From Sunxiuqinia sp965230765 (lineage in GTDB: Bacteria > Bacteroidota > Bacteroidia > Bacteroidales > Prolixibacteraceae), in assembly GCA_965230765.1 (NCBI GenBank), contig CBDDLR010000002.1, positions 434,001 to 498,000 of the forward strand: a stretch of 64,000 nucleotides of DNA, read 5' to 3'. Positions 1-7,888 of this stretch are shown in pieces (within the stretch, counting starts at the first letter, position 1; every line of letters starts with the position of its first letter). The translations under genes were made by a program, and so were the position numbers. Under the pieces are notes generated by a model. It was not told the origin of the DNA, did not search any database, and saw nothing but the letters and a program-made list of their open reading frames with translations.

Positions 1-580
1 CATCCATTTCTTTCAAGAAAAGATCATAATAAGGAACAATTCCATCCAGGTTGGCAAACTCAAAATTATGATTGTGATAGCCAAACTGAATGCCTACATC
101 TTTCATAATGCCAGCAACTTTGTTCCATTCGCCTATCAGTTTTTTGTAAGTTTCAATCGTGCGATCTTCTTCATTTACCCAAGGCTGTACACAATATTTT
201 ACACCGAGTTCAGCATGGCTGTCTGCCATTAGTTTTGCATTTTCTAATGTTACGCCTGTGGCTTCAACATTTGTATGGCTACTAAGAATCTTCAATCCAC
301 GGTCTTCAACTATTTTCTTGAATTCAGTAGGTTTTAGATTGTAAAATTTGCCGTCAGAGTAGCCTGCCAGCTCAACATATTTATAACCAAGGTCAGAAAC
401 TTTTTGAAGTGAACCTTTTAGGTCAGCAGTAATGGCATCTCTGATGGAATATAGTTGAAGTCCTACACCATATTTTTTGCGTTCGTTAAATTGTTCTGCC
501 AGTGTGGAAAGAGGATTGCTAAATAATAGCCCCATAGAACCAGCTGCAGAAACTTTTAAGAAATTTCTTCTGTTTTTCAT
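1..580 (-). CDS. Sugar phosphate isomerase/epimerase (TIM barrel), 3' end cut off by window
   Basis: The frame opens at ATG 580-578 and stays open to base 2, giving 193 residues without a stop, so the C-terminal part lies outside the window. The N-terminus MKNRRNFLKVSAAGSMGLLF is an export signal of the Tat-like kind with paired arginines. After it come KYGVGLQLYSIRDAI, KVSDLGYKYVELAGY, a LSSHTNV segment and FGYHNHNFEF, which match the xylose-isomerase-like/AP-endonuclease-2 barrel family, where His and Glu side chains bind a divalent metal. In Bacteroidota such exported epimerases usually act in sugar or inositol breakdown. The substrate cannot be read from the sequence. Confidence 0.8.
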   Translation of the reverse strand, partial: MKNRRNFLKVSAAGSMGLLFSNPLSTLAEQFNERKKYGVGLQLYSIRDAITADLKGSLQKVSDLGYKYVELAGYSDGKFYNLKPTEFKKIVEDRGLKILSSHTNVEATGVTLENAKLMADSHAELGVKYCVQPWVNEEDRTIETYKKLIGEWNKVAGIMKDVGIQFGYHNHNFEFANLDGIVPYYDLFLKEMD

Positions 581-720
581 CGGTTTTGTTGGTTTTAATT
601 TGAAATCGATCTAAGCAAAAATAAGAAAAAATGCGAATACAAGCGCATTTTCGGTTGTAACAGGAACCGTTTTTGAAGTTTGTTCATGATTTTTTTTGAT
701 CTGGTAATCAACAAATTATA

Positions 721-948
721 AGCTTAGTTGTTGAGCCAATTTCAGCTCATGGAAGAACTAAAAGCGCTTCAAACAAAAGCTATGATAAATTAGATAACTC
801 TGATGAATTGGACGCTGGTGACAAGCATGATTTGGCGGACTGGTATACAAGGCTCAAACAATATCTACCCGGATTAACGCTGCTGGGTGGGTGTTGTGGA
901 ACGGGTTCAATACATATTGAATCGATTTGTAAAAAGATAGTTGCCTGA
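721..948 (+). pseudogene. Homocysteine S-methyltransferase, C-terminal remnant
   Basis: A 75-codon open stretch ending in TGA at 946-948 has no plausible start or catalytic barrel upstream. Its end reads YLPGLTLLGGCCGTGSIHIE followed by SICKKIVA. The GGCCGT motif is the zinc-thiolate signature near the C-terminus of homocysteine S-methyltransferases (BHMT/MmuM family). The preceding SNKSYDKLDNSDELDAGDKHD part also fits that family. A full enzyme has about 300 residues and carries another zinc Cys further upstream, so about three quarters of the gene is missing. Upstream frame stops occur just before 721. This is a decayed gene beside the transposase cassette; an insertion or deletion linked to that cassette is a possible cause, not shown. 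Confidence 0.7.
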
Positions 949-1038
949 TAAGCTGTTAAAGTGCCTCTGGGTTTGCCGGGTCTTTGAAAGTCCGGCATCT
1001 TGTACCCGGGGCTGGAAGTTTCCAATTTCCATTTTTTG

Positions 1039-1184
1039 AATAAGGTTTATTTACCAGGGGCATTGATTGTGCTACTAAGGTTAACTACAAAAAGAATACG
1101 GTTTGACATTTTTTTAAAACCTTATCGAACAAAGCAATCTTAGTAGTTAATTTGATCGCCACCTAAACAAACCTTATTTTTTCA
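1039..1184. repeat. Palindromic module A beside the Y1 transposase (REP-like)
   Basis: The left arm (1039-1080) begins aataaggttt and ends gctactaagg. The right arm (1120-1178) contains cttagtag (1139-1146) and ends aaaccttatt, so both ends of the module can pair. Bases 1116-1184 recur as a direct repeat at 1748-1816 with one mismatch in 69 positions (gatcgcc against gatcccc). The last two codons and the stop of the transposase gene lie in this repeat. Paired palindromes around a single-domain Y1 transposase are the usual layout of REP-associated transposases. Confidence 0.65.
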
Positions 1185-1605
1185 ACGTACATTGATAGTG
1201 TTTCATGAATTTCTGGTATTCTTCTGCAAAACCTGTTTTTTTATGATGCCCAGGCTGGTTCAAAATATATTTGCAAACATTCTTAACATCCGATTTTGAA
1301 ACAGAAAAAGCCGAAGCAGATTGTTGCCAGTTGAAATTCCCAACCGATAATTTGTTCTGGTTGATAAATTGTTCTGAACTATCGGCAACGATGGTTGCCA
1401 GTTCTTGTTCTGAAATTTGTGGTGAGCGGGAAACCAACAAATGAACATGTTCCGGATTTGCGAAAATGGCATATAATTTCGACAAATTGTTATTCACGAT
1501 CCCAGTAATGTATTTTTCAATACGAACTCGGTTTTTTTCTTTTATCAGGGGGAATCCTTTGATAGGTTGTAAATACAAAATGTGTGTAGAGGTTGTTGTA
1601 TTCAA
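1174..1605 (-). CDS. IS200-like / REP-associated Y1 (HUH) transposase
   Basis: This is a single-domain Y1 transposase of 143 residues that would cut and join single-stranded DNA through a 5'-phosphotyrosine. The HUH-type metal motif is PEHVHLLV with His53 and His55. The catalytic Tyr is Tyr113 in VCKYILNQ. The family-typical FNWQQSASAFSVS block precedes it and HHKKTGFAEEYQKFM follows it. The length is normal for the TnpA of IS200 and there is no frameshift, so it is probably active or recently so. No TnpB partner is present. Near-identical palindromic modules sit on both sides (1039-1184 and 1625-1816). Whether it is a mobile IS200 copy or a domesticated RAYT cannot be decided here. Confidence 0.85.
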   Translation of the reverse strand: MNTTTSTHILYLQPIKGFPLIKEKNRVRIEKYITGIVNNNLSKLYAIFANPEHVHLLVSRSPQISEQELATIVADSSEQFINQNKLSVGNFNWQQSASAFSVSKSDVKNVCKYILNQPGHHKKTGFAEEYQKFMKHYQCTLKK

Positions 1606-1624
1606 TTCTCATATCAATAGATTT

Positions 1625-1816
1625 AATAAGGTTGAATTATGAGGTGGCCTCAGAACTACTAAGGTTAAAGAACTAAAGATAAGGTTTTTTTAGATTATTT
1701 TCGGTAAGGTTAAAATCAATAATTAGGCTTTTCGGATTAAAAAAATAAAAACCTTATCGAACAAAGCAATCTTAGTAGTTAATTTGATCCCCACCTAAAC
1801 AAACCTTATTTTTTCA
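1625..1816. repeat. Palindromic module B beside the Y1 transposase (REP-like)
   Basis: The left arm starts aataaggtt at 1625 and ends actactaagg at 1655-1664. The right arm, 1748-1816, is the direct repeat of 1116-1184. It carries cttagtag and ends in accttattttttca, the reverse complement of the left-arm motifs. The layout (aataaggtt, a ggtgg block, ctactaagg, spacer, then inverted right arm) is the same as in module A, but the spacer is longer (83 against 35 bases before the 69-bp repeat). The module lies just upstream of the transposase start. Confidence 0.65.
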
Positions 1817-1899
1817 CTGAGAGGTTGGGGCTTATCTGGCAGATATTTCAAATTTCTGGTTTAACCAGCGTATAAAATCCGTTGCTCCCGGCACGTCAG

Positions 1900-3672
1900 C
1901 TATACCTGAAAATAGTCAACCAGTTCTTTCAAATGAACAGCTTGTTGTGACAGTTCTTCCGTATTTGATGCCAGTTCTTCGGCAGAGGCGGCGTTTTGCT
2001 GAGTTACCCCATTTAACTGCTGAAGTGCGTTATTCACCTGGTTTACGCCCATGTTTTGTTCGGCTGAAGAATTTGCGATTACCTGGATCAATTCAATCGT
2101 CTTCACCAAGTGGGGAACCAATTCATGCATTTGCTTGGTTGAGGTTTCTGTAGTAATTCTACTTGTTCTTGAATACTTGATAATTTCATCGGCAGCCGAC
2201 TTGCTTCGTTCTGCGAGTTTACGAACTTCAGAAGCAACCACAGAAAACTCAGACCCATTTTCTCCTGCACGCGCAGCTTCAACAGCAGCATTCAATGCCA
2301 GAATATTTGTTTGTCGGGCTATGTCGTTAATTACGTTTATTTTATCGGTAATGCCTCTCACGTTTTCTAAACTGTCGCCCATTGCGACTTCAACATTTTT
2401 AATACTAGATGAAGATTGTGACGCAATTTTTTCAGTTTCTCGTGCATTGTCAAAATTTTGCTGAATATTCGCTACCATTTGTTCCATGGATGACGATACT
2501 TCTTCCAGAGAGGATGCCTGTTCCGTAGCCCCCCCGGAAAGTTTTTCAGCAGTGGCACTTAGTTGTTTTGAAGCAAAGGCAATTTGCGAACTTCTATGAA
2601 GAATCGAAGCCACGATTTCTTTAAGTTTATCGGTCATGTTAAACATAGAGCCAATTGCACCTTTTGAAAAATCTTCTTTCGTGTAGTGAATTTCATCCAG
2701 ATCTCCGTTGGCAATTTTATTGGAAATACTGGCAACCAGACTAGGTTCACCACCCAATGTTCTGTAAACGCCACGAAGTATGTAGAAACTGAACAGCAAA
2801 ATAATGGTTCCTCCAATAATGAACACGATGACCAGGATAAATTCAACACTTGCAATAGATTGTTGAATCCGTTCCTCAACTTCGTTGGTAATTCGCAATA
2901 AAAGCGGGTCAACTTTGTGTATCGCTTCCCTCATCTTTCCATGTAAGCCATCGTTTTCTGTAACGCCAATCTCTTTTTCAATTTCAACCAAAAGGTTAAA
3001 CTTGTTTCGATAATCAGCAATGGCTTCAACAATGGCCTCAGAATTTCTTTTTGCTTTAATTAGTCGGATTATTTTATCCGTTTCAGCTTCAAATTTGCTT
3101 ACATATTTGAAGTCATTTCTTAGCAAATAATCCTTTTCATGCCTGCGCAAAGTAAGCAGGCTTACATGGATTGGTCCCTCGCCAAAAGATGATTTGATCA
3201 TATCTTCTGCATCGTGCACCGAGTTGCGGAAATCACCTTCAATCCCATAGTCTTTAAATCCACGTCGGTTTATGGCTAAAACAAGCTGGTCAAACGCATT
3301 TTCATATTGAGTGGACGATTTTTCAATCCGATTTGTCCATTCTACAAACTCAGTTGAGGATAATGATCGATCATTGGCCAATAGGTTTAAATATTCCCTG
3401 ATCAATACCTTGTTTTGTTTAAACTTGTCGAGATATTTACTGTTAAGTGTTTCGAAATAGTCGGGGTTGGTAACTTCTCGAACCAGGAAATCCTTCTCAT
3501 GCTTTCGCTGGTCAAGCATCAACACTTTTAGTTCCATCGAAGTTTTGCTCGCTTGTCTTAGATGCGAAACTTTTTTGAATGAAAAAAGTGTAAATATTCC
3601 TGAAATAATAAAGATGATAAAAAAGGTAGCTATGAGAATAAAAAATTTATTTCTCAAACTCAGATCTTTCAT
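1900..3672 (-). CDS. Methyl-accepting chemotaxis protein with HBM-type sensor
   Basis: A transmembrane chemoreceptor of 590 residues. TM1 is about residues 9-31 and TM2 about 277-297. The 245-residue periplasmic part has two copies of the motif RRxEKDFLxR (HEKDFLVR near 58-65, RRHEKDYLLR at 176-185), the mark of a helical bimodular (HBM) ligand-binding domain. A HAMP-like segment follows TM2, then the cytoplasmic hairpin with QTNILALNAAVEAARAGE at the tip. Just after the tip it reads ENGSEFSVVA, where nearly all receptors have GKGFAVVA; this is an unusual change in the CheA/CheW contact region. There is no CheR-tether pentapeptide at the C-terminus (ends DYFQV). It stands alone, 11 kb from the che operon, and would plausibly feed the same CheA. 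Confidence 0.9.
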   Translation of the reverse strand: MKDLSLRNKFFILIATFFIIFIISGIFTLFSFKKVSHLRQASKTSMELKVLMLDQRKHEKDFLVREVTNPDYFETLNSKYLDKFKQNKVLIREYLNLLANDRSLSSTEFVEWTNRIEKSSTQYENAFDQLVLAINRRGFKDYGIEGDFRNSVHDAEDMIKSSFGEGPIHVSLLTLRRHEKDYLLRNDFKYVSKFEAETDKIIRLIKAKRNSEAIVEAIADYRNKFNLLVEIEKEIGVTENDGLHGKMREAIHKVDPLLLRITNEVEERIQQSIASVEFILVIVFIIGGTIILLFSFYILRGVYRTLGGEPSLVASISNKIANGDLDEIHYTKEDFSKGAIGSMFNMTDKLKEIVASILHRSSQIAFASKQLSATAEKLSGGATEQASSLEEVSSSMEQMVANIQQNFDNARETEKIASQSSSSIKNVEVAMGDSLENVRGITDKINVINDIARQTNILALNAAVEAARAGENGSEFSVVASEVRKLAERSKSAADEIIKYSRTSRITTETSTKQMHELVPHLVKTIELIQVIANSSAEQNMGVNQVNNALQQLNGVTQQNAASAEELASNTEELSQQAVHLKELVDYFQV

Positions 3673-3885
3673 GAAACCTCCTCCAATCGATTTAGATTTT
3701 CAATAACAGGGGTGAACTCATAGGTGTGCACAGTGAAAGTATTCATATTTTCTCCCTATCCTGAAGTTTGGCTTGAATATCGCACGATTTGGTTATTTGG
3801 ATGTTACGGGTATGTTTCTATTTTATTAAGAAAATACTTGATTTTGAGGTGATTATGTTTAGTTTGATCTGTGTGTTTATAAATG

Positions 3886-4524
3886 CTATTTCGTGATACA
3901 CTTGTGGATTGTCGAATAACTTTCTGATCCACAATTGAATAATAAGTCGATGATGCTGAGGTTTGGGACAAAGCCAAATTTTTCTTCGAAAACTTGTGTG
4001 TAAGGTTTTGCAATGAAAGAAGGATCGGAAATTGCTTTTTGCTGTTTAGGATGAATAGCGTCCCTAAAGTTTGTAAATGAACCTGGCACTTGTTCAAAAT
4101 CTTCAGTCATTTTTATGGAAGGGTTAATCTCCAGGATTTCAAAAATTGTGTGAAGTATTTGCAAATTAAAATCCATCAAAAACTCAAACTTTTTTTCATA
4201 AAATGCCCGAAAATCATCCTCCAGGATTTCAAAAAAAGGAGAGGAGTTATAGGCCGATATAATGGCCTGCCAGTGTGTGTGTCGCCAGTTTGTGTCGTAG
4301 GATATTTTGAGATCACGGATTGCTTGTTTGCTCCGACCTTTAAGAATTGGAATAACCAATGCTTCCGGGCCATTTGCTCCCAGAATAATCGTTCTGTTTC
4401 TGTATGTTTGTTTCGTGAAATTCTCACAAGCTTCAATCCAAATGGATTTGTATTGCAAAAACTTAGAGATGTATTGAACCGGTGGTAAATAAGCTGTGCT
4501 AAGTAAAATGGCGTTCTGGCTCAT
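3886..4524 (-). CDS. WbqC family protein
   Basis: The protein of 212 residues begins with STAYLPPVQYISKF and has YKSIWIEACENFTKQTYRNR and GPEALVIPILKG near the N-terminus, then WRHTHWQAIISAYNSSPFFE, all typical of the WbqC-like family. Members sit in sugar or surface-polysaccharide gene clusters, but no reaction is established. In Bacteroidota the gene commonly lies next to lepB and dapB, as here. It starts four bases after the LapA-like gene, so the two are probably co-transcribed. The ORF is complete and of normal length. Confidence 0.8.
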   Translation of the reverse strand: MSQNAILLSTAYLPPVQYISKFLQYKSIWIEACENFTKQTYRNRTIILGANGPEALVIPILKGRSKQAIRDLKISYDTNWRHTHWQAIISAYNSSPFFEILEDDFRAFYEKKFEFLMDFNLQILHTIFEILEINPSIKMTEDFEQVPGSFTNFRDAIHPKQQKAISDPSFIAKPYTQVFEEKFGFVPNLSIIDLLFNCGSESYSTIHKCITK

Positions 4525-4528
4525 ACAT

Positions 4529-4858
4529 CTAATCTTTGAAGAAGCTTTCGTCGGTATCGCCGCTCATTTCAATACCTTCGGAAGTGCTGTGTTGTTCCGG
4601 TTGAGGTACGGTCACAATTGGTTCGTCTACTTGTTTTTTAAGGTTTTTTACTTGTGATTTTAGTTTCCATACTTTTGGGTATACCAGTGCATAAGCAATG
4701 ATGAACCCTGAGATTAAACAAACCATGAGTGCCAACACCAAAGGAACATCCGAAACTTCCCAGAAAAGCACTTTGAGTGCAATCACCGCTGTGTTTTGTA
4801 GTGTGAAGATTACCAGTAACAAAGCGAGAACCAGAATGATGATAATACCTACAGACAT
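4529..4858 (-). CDS. LapA/DUF1049-like small membrane protein
   Basis: This 109-residue protein has two hydrophobic helices (about 2-22 and 40-62) joined by FTLQNTAVIALKVLFWEVSD, followed by a basic coiled segment (KVWKLKSQVKNLKKQVDE) and an acidic tail. The FxxQNxxxVxLxFxxW pattern and two-helix layout fit the lipopolysaccharide assembly protein A domain (DUF1049). E. coli LapA works with LapB in controlling LPS synthesis, but no lapB neighbour is seen here, so the role is inferred from family only. It lies directly upstream of the WbqC gene and behind a terminator that separates it from lepB. Confidence 0.75.
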   Translation of the reverse strand: MSVGIIIILVLALLLVIFTLQNTAVIALKVLFWEVSDVPLVLALMVCLISGFIIAYALVYPKVWKLKSQVKNLKKQVDEPIVTVPQPEQHSTSEGIEMSGDTDESFFKD

Positions 4859-4886
4859 AATTCAGATTTTTCAGAAAGGTAACAAA

Positions 4887-4924
4887 AAAAAGGATCATGA
4901 AGCAACTGTTCACGACCCTTTTTG
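4887..4924 (-). terminator. Rho-independent terminator after lepB
   Basis: On the minus strand aaaaagggtcgtgaa pairs with ttcatgatccttttt across a 7-base loop, using two G-T pairs, and ends in a T run. It lies between the lepB stop (4941) and the LapA-like start (4858). Confidence 0.65.
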
Positions 4925-4940
4925 AAATATCCTGAATCTC

Positions 4941-6281
4941 TTAGTGTACGGATTTAAATAGACGATTGAACCTGATTTTCGATGGAAAGCTTTTTTCTTT
5001 ATCTAACGATAACCAGATAAATACTGCTTTTCCAACAACATGGTCTTCTGGTACGAAACCCCAATAACGCGAGTCGGCCGAATTGTGCCTGTTGTCACCC
5101 ATCATCCAGTAATAATCCATGTTGAAGGTGTAATTGTCTGTAGCAACACCATTGATGTATATCGTGCTGTCTTTTACTTCCAATTCATTATTTTCGTAAA
5201 GGTCAATGATACGCTCATAAATTGGCAGGTTGGTAAGTGAAAGATTAACTGTTTCACCTTTCTTTGGCACTGTAAGTGGCCCAAAGTTGTCAACATTCCA
5301 GGGGTAGTCTTTGCTGTGAGGAAAGATGTTCTTCTCCCAGTTGCTGGCAGGTATCTGAACTCTTTTTATATTTTTTACATTTCGCAATTCCTTCAATGCT
5401 TTTACTTGTTCATCGGTCATTGGGTAGCGGAATTGCGATCCGGAATACATCTGTTGATCAGCTCTGGCAATTCCAATTTTTTCCAATGTTCTTTTGTTGA
5501 TATTTGTTCCGTCTGTGGTCACAATATAATCGTATTGAACGCCTGGGAAGGCATCCTGGGTACTGCCGTTTACGTACAATTGCCCTTCTTTTAATTCAAG
5601 TACATCGCCGGGAATCCCAACACAGCGTTTGATATAATTTTCCCGCTTATCGACAGGGCGGCTGATGATTTCACCAAAACTTTGTTTTTCGTTCCAAATG
5701 CGGTCTCTACCATAAGTTCTGGCTAACTGATAATAACTCTGGGTTGGCATATGCATAGCTACAGTATCGCCCTCCGGAAAGTTAAAAACAACGACATCAT
5801 TATTTTTAATTTTACCCAATCCGGCAATTCGTTTGTAGGGCCTTTGTATCCATTCCAAATAAGATTTTTTTGTTTTAGTTAATGGCATCGTGTGGTGCAC
5901 AAACGGAAAAGAAATCGGAGTGTTCGGTAGCTTAGGGCCATAGGCTGTTTTGCTAACAAACAGGAAGTCGCCAACCAGCATCGATTTTTCCATGGATGAT
6001 GTAGGAATGGTATATGCTTCAATAAAAAACATACGAATAAAAGTAGCAGCAATTACTGCAAATATGATTGCATCAACCCATTCAACCACTTTGGTTTGTT
6101 TGCCTCCTTCAGGGTTTTTCTTCTTCCAAAAAGCCCAATGTACCTTTTTTGTTATGTACATATCGAAAATAACTACGAGGCCAAAAAACCACCAGTAATT
6201 TTCAAGCCAAAGGACCCACAGGCTATAAAGCAGGCCAACGAGTATAAATTTAAACCACTTGTTTGTAAGGATCTGTCTCAT
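4941..6281 (-). CDS. lepB: Signal peptidase I
   Basis: This inner-membrane protease removes signal peptides from exported proteins. At 446 residues it is longer than the E. coli enzyme. Hydrophobic helices lie near 11-40 and 70-88. The catalytic Ser is Ser96 in IPTSSMEKSM and the general-base Lys is Lys218 in YIKRCVGIPGD. The C-terminal box MMGDNRHNSADSRYWGFV is intact. The extra length is an insertion between the Lys box and the GDNR box (about residues 240-380), common in Bacteroidota homologues. It follows dapB by 13 bases, so dapB-lepB is probably one operon, ended by the hairpin downstream. Confidence 0.95.
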   Translation of the reverse strand: MRQILTNKWFKFILVGLLYSLWVLWLENYWWFFGLVVIFDMYITKKVHWAFWKKKNPEGGKQTKVVEWVDAIIFAVIAATFIRMFFIEAYTIPTSSMEKSMLVGDFLFVSKTAYGPKLPNTPISFPFVHHTMPLTKTKKSYLEWIQRPYKRIAGLGKIKNNDVVVFNFPEGDTVAMHMPTQSYYQLARTYGRDRIWNEKQSFGEIISRPVDKRENYIKRCVGIPGDVLELKEGQLYVNGSTQDAFPGVQYDYIVTTDGTNINKRTLEKIGIARADQQMYSGSQFRYPMTDEQVKALKELRNVKNIKRVQIPASNWEKNIFPHSKDYPWNVDNFGPLTVPKKGETVNLSLTNLPIYERIIDLYENNELEVKDSTIYINGVATDNYTFNMDYYWMMGDNRHNSADSRYWGFVPEDHVVGKAVFIWLSLDKEKSFPSKIRFNRLFKSVH

Positions 6282-6294
6282 TTTATTGGGTGTA

Positions 6295-7011
6295 TTAAAT
6301 GTTCAATAATTGGTTCATGTTCAGCAAGCCTTTCTTGCCAATGCAAAACTCAGCGGCCAAAACCGCACCGGTTGCAAAACCTTGTCTGCTGTTTGCGCTG
6401 TGTTCAATTTCTATATAATCGACTTCCGATTCATATTTAACTCTGTGAATACCTGGCACCTGGTCTTCGCGGATTGCATTGATCTGCATTTCTTCCAGAG
6501 ATCCTGGATTTTCCAGTGTCCAGCTTTTTTTGCCCGAATGATTTTCAAATATATCTTCTGCTAAAGAAATGGCTGTTCCACTAGGTGCGTCAAGTTTTTG
6601 GGTATGGTGTACTTCTTCCATCTTGACATCATATTCTGAATGGCCTTTCATTAGGCTTGCCAGTTTTTTATTCAGGGCGAAAAACAAATTTACACCAACG
6701 CTGAAATTGGAAGCATAAAAGAACGTTCCATCGTGCTTTTTCATTTCCTGCAAAACTTCATCTTTTCTTTCCAGCCAGCCGGTAGTTCCGCTTACAACAG
6801 GAATGCCACTTTCAAAACAAATTTTATAGTTGTTCATAGCGGTGGCCGGAATGGTGAACTCGATAGCCACATCGGCTTTTTTTAAATTTTCAGTAGTCAA
6901 TTCGTGTTGGTTATCTATGTCAATGGTAAGTGCAATTTCGTGCCCTCGATCTATGGCAATTTTTTCGATAAACTTGCCCATTTTTCCATAACCAATAAGT
7001 GCGATCTTCAT
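6295..7011 (-). CDS. dapB: 4-hydroxy-tetrahydrodipicolinate reductase
   Basis: DapB reduces the DapA product with NAD(P)H in the diaminopimelate/lysine pathway, feeding peptidoglycan synthesis. The nucleotide-binding loop is IGYGKMGKFIE at residues 6-16. The substrate motif EVHHTQKLDAPSGTA contains the catalytic pair His135 and Lys139. VSGTTGW (73-79) is also typical. The length of 238 residues is normal for the short Bacteroidota form. The gene starts the dapB-lepB operon. Confidence 0.95.
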   Translation of the reverse strand: MKIALIGYGKMGKFIEKIAIDRGHEIALTIDIDNQHELTTENLKKADVAIEFTIPATAMNNYKICFESGIPVVSGTTGWLERKDEVLQEMKKHDGTFFYASNFSVGVNLFFALNKKLASLMKGHSEYDVKMEEVHHTQKLDAPSGTAISLAEDIFENHSGKKSWTLENPGSLEEMQINAIREDQVPGIHRVKYESEVDYIEIEHSANSRQGFATGAVLAAEFCIGKKGLLNMNQLLNI

Positions 7012-7176
7012 AAATATTTTTTGATAGATTTTTAGCCCTCAAATTTCAAAGCTTACAAAGATATAAATTACAGCTTAAAACTATCCATTCATATTTAAGC
7101 ATCATATTAAAATCGATAAACAAATCAATTTAATAGATGTAAGTGTGCGTCGAATGCCACAAATAAGGTATTGGTG

Positions 7177-7887
7177 TTAACCACGAAGAAATACTTTTGA
7201 ATTATCCGCAATTGTTGCTAAGGATTCTTCAGTAATTGTAGGTATTTGTTTTTCGATGAACTTTTCGTTGAAATGAAGCTTTTGAAGAAATAGTTTCCCG
7301 GGTATCTCCTCAGTGATTTTTTTGACTTCCTCAAAATTTAACCTGGAATCCAGTGTAGTCCTGAATTCATGATCCATCCTGCTATTTGTAATGATGGATA
7401 TGGATTCAATGATTTTTGCAAATGATTTTTTTTCGAGCTTTACACCAATTATTTGTTGATATTTTTCTTGGTTTAACGGTGCTTTTATATCCATTGCAAT
7501 GTAGTCTATACATTCTTGCTCAACTAGTTTTTTAAGCATGGTGGGATTTGTTCCGTTAGTGTCGAGTTTAATTTTTAATCCCAGTTGTTTTAAACTTCTT
7601 ATAAAAGAAGGAAGAGAACCATGGATTGTAGGTTCTCCCCCTGTTATGACAATTGCATCAAGCATGTTTTTGTTGTCGTAAATCCAGTGGAATATTTCTT
7701 TAAAAGAATATGCCGGATTTTCTTTAATCAACTTTGGAATTACCAATTCAGGGTTGTGGCAGTAGTTGCACCTAAAATTACAACCTGAAGTGAAAACCAC
7801 TGAAGATAAGTGTCCTGGGTAGTCAATCAGGCTTAGTTTAGTAAAGCCCCCAATTGGAAAACTGATTAAAGCATCATCAATTAGCAT
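7177..7887 (-). CDS. nrdG: Anaerobic ribonucleotide reductase activating enzyme (radical SAM)
   Basis: NrdG uses a 4Fe-4S cluster and S-adenosylmethionine to put the glycyl radical on NrdD. The cluster motif is GCNFRCNYCHNPELV with Cys36, Cys40 and Cys43. The GGEPT segment (VITGGEPTIHG) that contacts SAM follows. At 236 residues it belongs to the longer class whose N-terminus reads GGFTKLSLIDYPGHLS, rather than the 155-residue E. coli type. It starts one base after the nrdD stop, so the two are translated from one mRNA, and it should therefore share the riboswitch upstream of nrdD. Confidence 0.93.
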   Translation of the reverse strand: MLIDDALISFPIGGFTKLSLIDYPGHLSSVVFTSGCNFRCNYCHNPELVIPKLIKENPAYSFKEIFHWIYDNKNMLDAIVITGGEPTIHGSLPSFIRSLKQLGLKIKLDTNGTNPTMLKKLVEQECIDYIAMDIKAPLNQEKYQQIIGVKLEKKSFAKIIESISIITNSRMDHEFRTTLDSRLNFEEVKKITEEIPGKLFLQKLHFNEKFIEKQIPTITEESLATIADNSKVFLRG

Positions 7888-7888
7888 T

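Noticed and set aside
780..1025. 81-residue minus-strand ORF
   Set aside because: It runs opposite to the homocysteine methyltransferase remnant and has no family-like motifs; its coding character is explained by the remnant.
1832..1906. Minus-strand reading frame GIADVPGATDFIRWLNQKF downstream of the receptor gene, resembling the C-terminus of CheB
   Set aside because: Only about 24 codons, no longer homologous stretch upstream, and similarity is too weak to call a cheB remnant.
3804..4097. 97-residue minus-strand ORF overlapping the WbqC gene
   Set aside because: It lies out of frame inside the WbqC-like gene and has no motif support.
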